Assembly: GCF_039536745.1 (NCBI RefSeq)
Contig: NZ_BAAAZE010000005.1
Location: 310,001 to 374,000, forward strand
DNA length: 64,000 bases
DNA from: Actimicrobium antarcticum
Lineage (GTDB): Bacteria > Pseudomonadota > Gammaproteobacteria > Burkholderiales > Burkholderiaceae_D
Direction: 5' to 3'
Positions 52,670 through 61,206 of the stretch are shown here, in pieces. The notes under the pieces were generated by a model, which made no database searches, was not told the origin of the DNA, and was given only the letters and a program-made list of their open reading frames with translations. Position numbers and translations under genes: made by a program. Positions within the stretch are counted from its first letter, which is position 1, and every line of letters starts with the position of its first letter.

Positions 52670-53464
52670 ATGCACATCGACCTCACCCATAAAATTGCTC
52701 TGGTATCGGGCTCCACCACCGGTATCGGTTTCGCCATCGCCGAGGGTCTGGCCGAATCGGGCGCGACCGTCATTCTGAATGGCCGCACCCAAGCTGCTGT
52801 CGATCACGCCATCGCTACCCTGATCGCCAGGTTTCCTGCCGCCAGCGTGCGTGGTGTTGCGGCCGACCTCGGTACCGCTGCAGGTTGCGAAGCGCTGTTT
52901 GCAGCCGAGCCGCAGGTCGACATTCTGGTGAACAATCTGGGCATCTACGGGACGCAGGATTTTTTCGAGATACCGGATGCGCAGTGGTCGAATTTTTTCG
53001 AAGTCAATGTGATGTCCGGCGTGCGTTTGTCACGTGCTTATGCACCGGCGATGGTGCAACAGGGGTGGGGACGGATCGTCTTCATTTCGTCGGAATCGGG
53101 ACTGAATATTCCGACTGAGATGATTCATTACGGCTTCACCAAGACCGCCAACCTGTCGGTCTCGCGTGGTCTGGCAAAGCGTCTTGCCGGCACCGGCGTG
53201 ACCGTGAATGCAGTTCTGCCGGGGCCGACGCTGTCGGCCGGGCTGGAGGCGGCGTTTGCCGACAGCGCCAAAAAAGCCGGCAAGACAATCGAGGAGGCGG
53301 CCACCGCATTCGTACTGGCAAAGCGCCCATCATCCATCATCCGGCGCGCAGCAACCGTCGAGGAAGTCGCCAACATGGTGGTCTATGTGTGTTCGCAACA
53401 GGCGTCGGCCACAACTGGCGCGGCGCTGCGGGTGGATGGCGGGGTGGTTGACACGATAGCGTGA
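52670..53464 (+). CDS. Short-chain dehydrogenase/reductase
   Basis: The 264-residue SDR has the NAD(P)-binding motif VSGSTTGIGFAIAEGLAESG near residue 12-31, an NNLGIYG motif near 90, the catalytic Ser region IVFISSESGLNI near 138 and Tyr-x-x-x-Lys as YGFTKTANLSV near 154. The glycine pattern TGxxxGIG and the end GAALRVDGGVVDTIA are classical. It fits the common annotation of SDR family oxidoreductases that act on small alcohols or ketones; the substrate is unknown. It converges with the MazG-like gene. Confidence 0.88.
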   Translation: MHIDLTHKIALVSGSTTGIGFAIAEGLAESGATVILNGRTQAAVDHAIATLIARFPAASVRGVAADLGTAAGCEALFAAEPQVDILVNNLGIYGTQDFFEIPDAQWSNFFEVNVMSGVRLSRAYAPAMVQQGWGRIVFISSESGLNIPTEMIHYGFTKTANLSVSRGLAKRLAGTGVTVNAVLPGPTLSAGLEAAFADSAKKAGKTIEEAATAFVLAKRPSSIIRRAATVEEVANMVVYVCSQQASATTGAALRVDGGVVDTIA

Positions 53465-53493
53465 TCGGGCGGCGCCGGCACTCGTCGATCCGA

Positions 53494-53883
53494 TCAGTGA
53501 TCAGGCTGGTCGGGTGCGATGGTGGCCTGCGTCGGTGCCGCATGTTTTTTTGCCGATCCGTAGGCCGTGCCTATCGGGTATCGGTCGGCGTTCTTCTCCA
53601 TCTTCCGTGCGGTCGCCGCCATCAGGTCGAAGCCGGCATGCTCGGCGATCATCAGCAGATACATCAGGACATCGGCACATTCGTCACGCAGTGCTTCGGA
53701 TGACTGCGGATCGCTCTGCGACGCGTCCATTTGCGCGTCGGTTTTCCATTGCGTCAGCTCCAGCAGTTCTCCCGATTCGAGATGCAGCGACACGATCAGG
53801 TTGCGCAGCGTATGGAATTGTTTCCAGTTGCGATCGTCGCGAAAGCGGATCAGGTGGTTGGTGAGGTCCTGGAGAGTGGGCAT
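53494..53883 (-). CDS. MazG-like nucleotide pyrophosphohydrolase
   Basis: The 129-residue protein starts at the ATG ending at 53883; 43 further codons upstream are open but Pro/Asn-rich. It contains the all-alpha NTP-PPase pattern: LESGELLELTQW near 35-46 and DECADVLMYLLMIAEHAG near 65-82 (E-x-x-E and E-x-x-D metal-binding motifs). Such small MazG-like proteins hydrolyse abnormal or excess (d)NTPs to monophosphates. The region upstream is the tandem repeat array. Confidence 0.85.
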   Translation of the reverse strand: MPTLQDLTNHLIRFRDDRNWKQFHTLRNLIVSLHLESGELLELTQWKTDAQMDASQSDPQSSEALRDECADVLMYLLMIAEHAGFDLMAATARKMEKNADRYPIGTAYGSAKKHAAPTQATIAPDQPDH

Positions 53884-54010
53884 GAGATTGGCTGGTCTAT
53901 TGGGTGTGCGTTGCTGCGGAGGACGCGCGTTGTTGGCGGAGGGAAGCGGGTTGGGCGGGGTGTATTTTTTCATGGTTTTGTGGGGATGGTTGGATATTGT
54001 TAGGCGTTTC
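53884..54010. other. Leader between the repeat array and the MazG-like gene
   Basis: This short stretch holds the MazG-like promoter. No consensus was recognised. It meets the left end of the 393-base repeat unit at 54011. Confidence 0.4.
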
Positions 54011-54403
54011 ATTGACTCTGACCGTAATTAATCCGCTGTGGCGCGCCGGCAGCGGCGGGCGCGATCAACGTGCTCCGGAATCCGCAAGCAGGGTCAGAGT
54101 AATTTTCGCGATGAAGCGTTGCGAAAAAAAACTCTGACCCTGGTTGCTGACGCGGTGGAGTGCGGCGGTTGCGGGCGGTTCGCGGCGGCTGGCAAGAGTG
54201 GGGTGCTGCGGTGGCACGCTGAAGAGGCCAGTTTCCGGGGTCAGAGTTTTTTTTCGCAGGGGTATCGCGAAAATTACTCTGACCCCGCAAACGGATTACG
54301 GAGAGCCGACGTGGCGCGCCGACGCTTCGTGTTCAATTGACTCTGATCGTCATTAATCCACCGGAACTGCGCGACTAATTGACTCTGACCCTAATTAATC
54401 CTC
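54011..54403. repeat. 393-base tandem repeat unit, copy 1
   Basis: The unit starts ATTGACTCTGACCGTAATTA and ends with CTAATTAATCCTC. It carries two 50-base hairpins in opposite orientation: 54091-54140 (GGGTCAGAGT to ACTCTGACCC) and 54237-54286 (GGGGTCAGAGT to ACTCTGACCCC). Each is nearly the reverse complement of the other, like paired REP units in a BIME. Open frames inside follow the repeat and are not credible genes. Confidence 0.85.
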
Positions 54404-54795
54404 ATTGACTCTGACCGTAATTAATCCGCTGTGGCGCGCCGGCAGCGGCGGTCGCGATCAACGGGCTCCGGAATCCGCAAGCAGGGTCAGAGTAATTTTC
54501 GCGATGAAGCGTTGCGAAAAAAAACTCTGACCCTGGTTGCTGACGCGGTGGAGTGCTGCACTTGCCGGCGGTTCGCGGCGGCTGTCAAGAGTGGGGTGCT
54601 GCGGTGGCACGCTGAAGAGGCCAGTTTCCGGGGTCAGAGTTTTTTTTCGCAGGGGTATCGCGAAAATTACTCTGACCCCGTAAACGGATTGCGGAGAGCC
54701 AACGTGGCGCACCGACGCTTCGTGTTCAATTGACTCTGATCGTCATTAATCCACCGGAACTGCGCGATTAATTGACTCTGACCCTAACGATTAAT
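54404..54795. repeat. 393-base tandem repeat unit, copy 2
   Basis: This is almost identical to copy 1, with a few substitutions (for example GTGCTGCACTTGCCGG in place of GTGCGGCGGTTGCGGG) that show the duplication is not brand new. The same two opposed hairpins occur at offset 393. Confidence 0.85.
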
Positions 54796-54915
54796 TGACT
54801 CTGACCCTAATTAATTCCCTCCGCGACTAATTGACTCTGACCCTAATTAATTCCTGACCCTAATTAATTCCACCGAAACTCCGTGATTAATTGACTCTGA
54901 CCCTATTTAATTCTT
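54796..54915. repeat. Array of short ATTAATTGACTCTGACCCTAATT units
   Basis: About five degenerate copies of the string TTGACTCTGACCCTAATTAA follow copy 2, separated by 5-20 variable bases (CCTCCGCGAC, CACCGAAACTCCGTG and others). Spacer length varies widely, so it is not CRISPR-like. The units are the ends of the 393-base element repeated alone. Confidence 0.8.
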
Positions 54916-55130
54916 GCAAAAAAAACGCTGACCCCTGGTCGCTGCCGAAGTGGATTGCGACGCCATGAAAGCACACCGGTAAATTACCGCCAACAACAGC
55001 ACAACGACGTGCCCGTTTCAAAAACAACGCGTGCTGTTCATCCGGCATCAAGAATGCAAGACGCTCGCCTGACAGGCATGTAATGATGCTGCGCTGAACC
55101 CTGTTGCTGCCACTTACATTCCTATTTCTC
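54916..55130. other. Leader of the DUF1345 gene
   Basis: A minus-strand frame at 54887-55132 reads through repeat ends and has no ribosome binding site. The region presumably contains the promoter of the DUF1345 gene, but none was recognised. Confidence 0.4.
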
Positions 55131-55778
55131 ATGCGCCATTTCTTTCATTCCCATCCACACCTCGCCGCGGCCGTGATTGCCGGTACGGGTATCGGTATCG
55201 CCACGCCGGATTCGTGGCAATTGATGTCGCGGTTGCTGACCGGGTGGGACGTCACCGTCTGGCTGTATCTGGTGCAGATGGCGTGGCTGATGGTGACGGC
55301 GGATCGGGCGCGGGTGCGCGAAATCGCCGAGCGCGAGGACAATAATGCGGTGGTGGTGCTGGTGATTCTGTCGATTGCGGCGGCGTTGAGTCTGGTGGCG
55401 ATCGTGCTGGAACTGTCGGCGGTGAAGGGCGGGTCCGAGTCGCAGAAACTGGCACGTTCCGTGTTCACCGGCGTGACCGTGCTGGGGTCCTGGTTGCTGG
55501 TGGCGACGACCTATACGGTGCATTACGCGCGACTGTTTTATATGTCGCCGATCAAACAGCGGGCATTGAAATTTCCCGACGATGAGTTGCATCCGACGTA
55601 CTGGGATTTTTTGTATTTTTCTTTTACGATTTCGGTGGCTGCGCAGACCTCGGACGTGCTGGTGATGTCGGCGTCGATGCGCAAGGTGGTGCTGGCGCAG
55701 TCGGTACTGAGCTTTCTGTTTAATGCGGCCATCATTGGCCTGTCGATTAATATTGCCGCCGGTCTCGTGGGTGGCTGA
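55131..55778 (+). CDS. DUF1345 integral membrane protein
   Basis: The 215-residue protein is taken from ATG 55131 (MRHFFHSHPHLAAAVIAG), nine codons after the first in-frame ATG. It has about five membrane segments and the DUF1345 pattern: WDVTVWLYLVQMAWLMVTAD near 40, VVVLVILSIAAALSLVAIV, WLLVATTYTVHYARLFYMSP near 125-145, and TYWDFLYFSFTISVAAQTSDV near 160-180. The family function is unknown. Confidence 0.85.
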   Translation: MRHFFHSHPHLAAAVIAGTGIGIATPDSWQLMSRLLTGWDVTVWLYLVQMAWLMVTADRARVREIAEREDNNAVVVLVILSIAAALSLVAIVLELSAVKGGSESQKLARSVFTGVTVLGSWLLVATTYTVHYARLFYMSPIKQRALKFPDDELHPTYWDFLYFSFTISVAAQTSDVLVMSASMRKVVLAQSVLSFLFNAAIIGLSINIAAGLVGG

Positions 55779-55852
55779 TTTGCGGTTGCACGACGACTGG
55801 GGCAGATCACCGATTCCGGGCCATCGTGCTGCTAAGAAAAGGAAATGTAGTC

Positions 55853-56929
55853 ATGTTCGGATTTGATGTACGTATCGCCAGGATCGTCTGGACCGCGCTG
55901 CTGGTGGCCTTTTTTCTGTTCATTGTGTATGCGCTGCGGTCGACCTTGCTGGTCGTGGTCTTTGCGATTTTCTTCAGTTATCTGCTGTATCCGCTGGTCG
56001 AACTGGTGGAACGCATCAAGCCTGCACGCATGCCGCGTACGGTGTCGATCGGCATCGTGTTCGTGGTGGCAGTCCTGTTGTTCGGCATGGCGGGATTGCT
56101 ATTCGGATCGACCATTACCGATGAGGCGGTTCGGCTCAGCCAGCAACTGCCGACCTTGCTCGATCCTGCCAATATTTCTGCGCGCTTGCCGTTGCCGGAA
56201 TTTCTGAAGCCACAGCGGGCAAAGATACTCGGCTTCCTGACCGAACAGCTGCAGAACGGGACCGGTCAGGCGCTGCCATTCGCGCAGCGTCTTGGCATGG
56301 AGGTGATGCACGTGGCCACCAACCTGATTTATCTGATCCTGATTCCGGTCCTGAGCTTCCTGCTGATCAAGGAGGCGCCACTAATGCGCGCAGAGTTCCT
56401 CAATGCACTGGGGACGGCGCGCGAATCGCTCTGGAGCGGCATCACCGAAGATCTTGACGGGCTGCTGTCGAAATATGTGCGCGCACTGTTGTTGCTGTCG
56501 ATGGCGACGTTCGTGATCTACAGCCTGGTGTTCTCGGCATTGGGCGTGCCGTATGCGCTGCTGCTTTCGGGCATCGCCGGATTGCTGGAATTCATCCCCT
56601 TTGTCGGACCGCTGTCGGCCGTGGTCGTCGTGCTGGCAGTGGCGGCGTTCAGTGGCTTTCCGCATTTGCTGTGGGTACTCGTGTTTATTCTTGCTTACCG
56701 GATGTTTCAGGATTACGTGCTCAATCCCTATCTGATGAGCGAAGGGGTGGAAGTGTCACCGTTGCTGATCATTGTGGGGTTGCTGGCAGGCGATGAACTG
56801 GCTGGCGTGGTCGGTATTTTCTTGTCGGTGCCCGTACTGGCGGCGCTGAAAATCATCTTTGTCAGACTGCGTGCCAGAGCGCGCGTAGTGCAGTCTCCAC
56901 CTGATCGGAATCCCCATGTTGCCAACTGA
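55853..56929 (+). CDS. AI-2E family transporter (PerM-like)
   Basis: The 358-residue protein is taken from ATG 55853, with AAAAGGAAATG upstream. It has the N-terminal pair of membrane segments (VWTALLVAFFLFIVYALRS, LLVVVFAIFFSYLLYPLVEL), a periplasmic helical part, then four to five more with the conserved GLLEFIPFVGPLSAVVVVLA near 240-260 and DYVLNPYLMSEGVEVSPLLIIVGLLAG near 290-315. The family exports or exchanges small solutes; the name reflects AI-2 export of one member, so substrate is not implied here. It overlaps the thioredoxin gene by 14 bases. Confidence 0.88.
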   Translation: MFGFDVRIARIVWTALLVAFFLFIVYALRSTLLVVVFAIFFSYLLYPLVELVERIKPARMPRTVSIGIVFVVAVLLFGMAGLLFGSTITDEAVRLSQQLPTLLDPANISARLPLPEFLKPQRAKILGFLTEQLQNGTGQALPFAQRLGMEVMHVATNLIYLILIPVLSFLLIKEAPLMRAEFLNALGTARESLWSGITEDLDGLLSKYVRALLLLSMATFVIYSLVFSALGVPYALLLSGIAGLLEFIPFVGPLSAVVVVLAVAAFSGFPHLLWVLVFILAYRMFQDYVLNPYLMSEGVEVSPLLIIVGLLAGDELAGVVGIFLSVPVLAALKIIFVRLRARARVVQSPPDRNPHVAN

Positions 56930-57248
56930 AAATTACCGCAGTGACGCGCCATCGCGCGACGAAGTCGATCGTGTCGCGGGGGCAGTGGTTCTTGATTTTG
57001 GTACGGACTGGTGCGGCCACTGCCAGGCGGCGCAACCGCTGGTTGATGCCGCATGCGCTGGCTTCCCGCAAGTACGTCACCTGAAAATCGAAGATGGCAA
57101 AGGACGTCCTTTAGGCCGCTCATTCAAGGTGACCTTGTGGCCGACCCTGATTTTTCTGGATGCCGGTGTCGAGGTGGCACGGCTGGTGCGGCCTGCCGAT
57201 GCGGATGTGATACGCCAGGCGCTGGCGCGGATCGATCACGGTAACTAG
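56916..57248 (+). CDS. Thioredoxin family protein
   Basis: The 110-residue cytoplasmic thioredoxin has the redox motif DWCGHCQAAQP near residues 31-41, a GHC variant rather than the common GPC. A short beta strand (AVVLDFG) precedes it, and the cis-Pro loop is WPTLIFLDAG near 78. There is no signal peptide. The start overlaps the permease end by 14 bases in another frame, so the pair is probably translationally coupled. The functional link is unknown. Confidence 0.87.
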   Translation: MLPTENYRSDAPSRDEVDRVAGAVVLDFGTDWCGHCQAAQPLVDAACAGFPQVRHLKIEDGKGRPLGRSFKVTLWPTLIFLDAGVEVARLVRPADADVIRQALARIDHGN

Positions 57249-57412
57249 GAGCCTCTCGGACTTAGGGATCGTCGGCTGCAAAATCTGCTGGCCGGTCCAT
57301 ATTTCACCGTTTTTTTGGTCAATATCTCGATATTGACGCTGCAAAAGCGGCAAAATCTGCCCTCGCCCAGCAAATTTTTCGCTTCGACGACCTAAGTCCG
57401 GCAGGCTCCTAG
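57245..57412. mobile_element. 168-base MITE-like element with terminal inverted repeats
   Basis: The left arm CTAGGAGCCTCTCGGACTTA then GGGATCGTCG (57245-57274) pairs with the right arm CGACGACCTAAGTCCGGCAG then GCTCCTAG (57385-57412), with only two or three mismatches. The interior is AT-richer, contains GTCAATATCTCGATATTGAC (a perfect short palindrome) and no gene. It lies between the convergent thioredoxin and antiporter genes. It may be the ends of a deleted insertion sequence or a non-autonomous element; no clear target duplication was seen. Confidence 0.65.
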
Positions 57413-57460
57413 CCTGGCCAGTACCAGATAATGGCAGTCAGCCCGGTATCGATGCGCAGG

Positions 57461-59152
57461 CTAGTGTTTTTTTCCCAGCGACGCCATCACACACCGCGTC
57501 ATTCCCGATGCCAGCTCCTCTTCGCCGATTAGTATCTGGCCTGCCTGCTCACTGTGCAAAAGATCCGCCTCGGCGGCGCTGTGGGTGCGCACGATACATG
57601 CGATACCGGGATTGAGCATGCGCGCAGTCTCGATCATTTTGCGGACATGGAAGGTGTCCGGTGTGGCGATCACCAGGCAACGTGCCCGCGCAATGTGGGC
57701 CTGGATCAGCACCGCCGGATCGGCGGCATTGCCGGCCACCGCGGAAAAACCACGTTCACGCAATTGCTCGACGGTTTCCCGGTTTTGTTCGGCGACGACG
57801 AAATCGATCTTGTTCGCTAGCAGCTGACTGGCGATGTGGCGGCCGACACGACCGTAGCCGACCAGCACGACCTGTCCGGTCAGCGTGTGCTGCGCCACTG
57901 TCGAGGGCAGTTCGGCAAGCGGATCAGGAGTGCGGTCGAGCCTGCGCGCGAGCGCAGGTTGCGCATGGACCCAGCGTTGCACCGGCTTGATCAATGCAAA
58001 CAGCAACGGATTGAGTGCAATCGATATCATCGCCCCGGCCAGGATCAGGCTCTGCCCTTGGGCGGGCAACAGGCCGAGTGAGAGTCCCATCGCCGCCAGG
58101 ATGAAGGAAAACTCGCCGATCTGCGCGAGGCTGGCCGAGACGGTCAATGCCGTATTAAGGGGGTAACGCAACGCCAATACCAGCAGCAATGCGGCGAGCG
58201 ATTTGCCGAACATGATGATCACCACCACGACGGCGACACGCAACGGGCTTTCCAGCAGCACCGCCGGTTCGAACAGCATGCCAACCGAGACAAAAAACAG
58301 CACCGAAAACGCATCGCGCAGAGGCAGGGTTTCGGTGGCGGCGCGGTGGCTAAGCTCCGATTCACGCAGCACCATCCCGGCAAAAAAAGCACCCAGTGCA
58401 AACGACACACCGAACAATCTGGTCGAGCCATACGCAATGCCGACGGCCGCGGCAATGACGCACAAGGTGAACAGTTCGCGCGAGCCGGTCCGCGCCACTT
58501 GCCACAAAATCCACGGAAACACCTTGCGGCCAACCACCAGCATCAACGCGATGAACGCCACGACGAGGCCCAGGGTTTTTGCCAGCGTCGCCCAGAGACT
58601 GCCGGCGGTCGGATCAACCGTGCCACCGAGCGGACCGGACAGGGCCGGCAACAGCACCAGCGCCAGTACCATCACCAGGTCTTCGACTACCAGCCAACCT
58701 ACCGCAATACGGCCATTGAAGGAGTCCAGTGCACCGGTGTCTTCGAGTGCGCGCAGCAGCACCACGGTACTGGCGACCGAGAGGGCCAGCCCGAACACCA
58801 GCCCGCTGCCGAGACTCCAGCCCCACAAATACGCCACGCCCATGCCCAGGGCCGTCGCTGCAGCGATTTGCATCAGCGCACCCGGAATGGCGATGCCCCG
58901 CACCTCCAGCAAGTCATCCAGCGAAAAATGCAATCCGACGCCAAACATCAGCAGCATCACGCCGATCTCGGCGAGCTGTCCGGCCAGTGCGACATCGGCG
59001 ACAAAACCCGGTGTCGCCGGACCGATCATGATGCCGGCGACCAGATAACCGACCAGTGCCGGCAATTTCAGCCGGACGGCGATGACGCCAAACACCAGGC
59101 CCATGACGAGCGCGGCAGCGATGGTGGTGATCAGACTGATGTCGTGAGGCAT
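57461..59152 (-). CDS. Kef/YbaL-type cation:proton antiporter with TrkA-N domain
   Basis: The 563-residue protein starts at the ATG ending at 59152 (MPHDISLITTIAAALVMGL). About 12 membrane segments to residue ~385 contain the CPA2 signature (LPALVGYLVAGIMIGPATPGF near 30-50; SLAQIGEFSFILAAMG near 345). A cytosolic Rossmann TrkA-N/RCK domain follows (VVLVGYGRVGRHIASQLL near 415-432), which binds nucleotides and gates the antiporter. It probably exports K+ or Na+ in exchange for H+ under electrophilic or osmotic stress. It is transcribed in the same direction as bioD, 135 bases downstream. Confidence 0.9.
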   Translation of the reverse strand: MPHDISLITTIAAALVMGLVFGVIAVRLKLPALVGYLVAGIMIGPATPGFVADVALAGQLAEIGVMLLMFGVGLHFSLDDLLEVRGIAIPGALMQIAAATALGMGVAYLWGWSLGSGLVFGLALSVASTVVLLRALEDTGALDSFNGRIAVGWLVVEDLVMVLALVLLPALSGPLGGTVDPTAGSLWATLAKTLGLVVAFIALMLVVGRKVFPWILWQVARTGSRELFTLCVIAAAVGIAYGSTRLFGVSFALGAFFAGMVLRESELSHRAATETLPLRDAFSVLFFVSVGMLFEPAVLLESPLRVAVVVVIIMFGKSLAALLLVLALRYPLNTALTVSASLAQIGEFSFILAAMGLSLGLLPAQGQSLILAGAMISIALNPLLFALIKPVQRWVHAQPALARRLDRTPDPLAELPSTVAQHTLTGQVVLVGYGRVGRHIASQLLANKIDFVVAEQNRETVEQLRERGFSAVAGNAADPAVLIQAHIARARCLVIATPDTFHVRKMIETARMLNPGIACIVRTHSAAEADLLHSEQAGQILIGEEELASGMTRCVMASLGKKH

Positions 59153-59287
59153 AGGGGAATGTCTTTCTTTCCGGGATGCCGGTGAGTGAACCAAGGGGTG
59201 AACGTAATGGAACGCAGCGGCGGCGAAGAGATCGACACGTCGATCCGCACCGGGGATCGACGCTGTGACCGCTATAGCGGCCTGACC

Positions 59288-60028
59288 TTATGGCAAGCCG
59301 GTTTGTCGAACGCGATAGTACCGCGTCAGCAGTTGGTCCAGCGCCGGTCCGTCCAGATGCACCGACGCCGTCGCGGCGGAAATGCCAGCCAGATTCGGCA
59401 CGATGCCCAGTAACGGCGCCGCCAGCCGGTCTGTCAGTGCGGCGATATTGTCGGTGGCGTGTTCCATGGCGGGGTCGATCATGTTGGCGACCCAGCCAAC
59501 CAGGGTCAAGCCGCGTGCCGTGATGGCTTGCGCCGTCAGCAGTGCATGGCTGAGGCAACCCAGGCGCATGCCCACCACCAGTATCACCGGCAGATTCAGG
59601 CGCTGCGCCAGATCGGCCGTATCGGTCGATACGCATAGCGGTACGCAAAATCCGCCGACACCCTCGACCACCACGGCATCGGCCATCTCGACCAGTTGCG
59701 CATGGCACGCCAGAATATGCTCGATGGAAATCGTCACGTCGTCGAGGCGCGCCGCGATGTGTGGTGCGGCAGCTTCGCGCAGCAAATAGGGTGTGGTGAG
59801 CGCAATCGGTGGCGCGAGGTTGCTGGCCATGCCAAGCAACTCTGCGTCGTCGTTGATCAGGCGGCCGTCGATCATCGCCGCGCCGGCCGCGATGGGCTTC
59901 ATGCCGACCGCACGCAGCCCGCGTCGTGCCAGCAAATGCAGCAAGGCCGCGCTGATGATGGTTTTGCCAATACCGGTGTCGGTGCCGGTCACGAAACACG
60001 AAAACCGCAATACAGACGGCGCGCTCAT
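59288..60028 (-). CDS. bioD: Dethiobiotin synthase
   Basis: The 246-residue enzyme closes the ureido ring of 7,8-diaminopelargonate using CO2 and ATP. The start is the ATG ending at 60028 and overlaps the bioF stop by four bases. The P-loop GTDTGIGKT is at 15-23, followed by KPIAAGA near 46 (the KPxxxG substrate motif) and VVVEGVGGFCVPL near 113 (the E-G-x-G-G motif). It is the last gene of the bioA-bioF-bioD operon. BioB, the final enzyme, is not directly downstream. Confidence 0.95.
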   Translation of the reverse strand: MSAPSVLRFSCFVTGTDTGIGKTIISAALLHLLARRGLRAVGMKPIAAGAAMIDGRLINDDAELLGMASNLAPPIALTTPYLLREAAAPHIAARLDDVTISIEHILACHAQLVEMADAVVVEGVGGFCVPLCVSTDTADLAQRLNLPVILVVGMRLGCLSHALLTAQAITARGLTLVGWVANMIDPAMEHATDNIAALTDRLAAPLLGIVPNLAGISAATASVHLDGPALDQLLTRYYRVRQTGLP

Positions 60029-61206
60029 GCCGCCAGTCCATTGAGCGCGGCAACCAGTTGCGTCACCTCGTCCTGCGTATGCGCCGCCGACAAGGTAATG
60101 CGCAAGCGCCCGGTACCGACCGGCACCGTCGGTGGCCGGATTGCCCCCACCCACAGGCCGGCTGCATACAGGCTGCCGGCGGCAGACATGGTGGCGTCGT
60201 TGGTGCCGATGATGACCGGCTGGATCGGCGTGTGCGATGGCATCAACTGCCATTGCTGCAACCGCAGCCCGGCCCGAAAATCAGCGATCAGTCGTGTCAG
60301 GTGCGCGCGCCGGCGTTGGCCCTCGGGCCCGGCGATGATCGCCAGACTGGTCAGCAGTGCATGCGCCAGTGCCGGGGGCGCGGCGGTGCTGTAAATGTAG
60401 GGGCGGGCGCGCTGCACCAGCCATTCGATGACGCTCTCATGGGCCGCGATGAAGGCCCCGGCGACACCGGCGGCCTTGCCCAGCGTACCCATGTAGATCA
60501 CCCGTTGCGAGCGGACCGCGCAGTGTTCGAGCGCACCGCGACCGTGTTCGCCCAGCACGCCAAACCCGTGCGCATCATCCACCAGCAGCCAGGCATCATG
60601 CTGTTCGCACAGCGCCAGCAACGCCGCCAATGGCGCCACGTCACCATCCATGCTGAAGACACTGTCGGTCACGACGATCTTGTTGCTCGCCTTGCTGGTC
60701 GCCAGTTGCAACGCCAGTTGATCGACATCGCCATGCGGATAAATCTGCACACTGGCCCGCGACAGGCGCGCGCCGTCGATCAGTGACGCGTGATTGAATT
60801 GTTCGCAAAACAGATCGGTATCGCGGTCGGCCATGGCCGACAGTACGGCCAGATTCGCCATGTATCCGGTACAGAAATACAGCGCCCGCGCAGCCGCGAT
60901 GTCCGGCTGCATGAATGCCGCCAACAGGTCTTCGAGCTGTGCATGCGCGTGCGCGTGGCCGCTGATCAGATGGGACGCACCGCTGCCCGCACCATACCGA
61001 CTGGCACCTTCGCGCAGCGCTTCGATGACCTGCGGATGGGCTGCCAGTCCCAGGTAATCATTGCTGCAAAATGCCAGCATGGTGCGGCCATCGACCTGTA
61101 CTTGCGGCGCACAGGGCGATTCGGTGGTGCGGCGTCGACGCTGCAGGCCGCGTGCGGCAAGCTGGTCCAGTTTGGTGTCGAGTCTGGCAATGAGGGGAAG
61201 TGTCAT
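60025..61206 (-). CDS. bioF: 8-amino-7-oxononanoate synthase
   Basis: The 393-residue PLP enzyme condenses pimeloyl-ACP (or -CoA) with L-alanine. The PLP-binding Lys is Lys244 in YMGTLGKAAGVAGAF. Other marks are FCSNDYLGLAAHP at 46-58, GSGASHLISGH at 74-84 and LLVDDAHGFGVLG at 207-219. Start and stop overlap bioA and bioD by four bases each, so it is translationally coupled in the middle of the operon. Confidence 0.95.
   Translation of the reverse strand: MTLPLIARLDTKLDQLAARGLQRRRRTTESPCAPQVQVDGRTMLAFCSNDYLGLAAHPQVIEALREGASRYGAGSGASHLISGHAHAHAQLEDLLAAFMQPDIAAARALYFCTGYMANLAVLSAMADRDTDLFCEQFNHASLIDGARLSRASVQIYPHGDVDQLALQLATSKASNKIVVTDSVFSMDGDVAPLAALLALCEQHDAWLLVDDAHGFGVLGEHGRGALEHCAVRSQRVIYMGTLGKAAGVAGAFIAAHESVIEWLVQRARPYIYSTAAPPALAHALLTSLAIIAGPEGQRRRAHLTRLIADFRAGLRLQQWQLMPSHTPIQPVIIGTNDATMSAAGSLYAAGLWVGAIRPPTVPVGTGRLRITLSAAHTQDEVTQLVAALNGLAA

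Noticed and set aside
54770..54915. CRISPR array
   Set aside because: Repeats are degenerate, AT-rich and separated by spacers of very different length, with no cas genes nearby.
54887..55132. 81-residue minus-strand gene
   Set aside because: It reads through the repeat ends and has neither a ribosome binding site nor a known motif.
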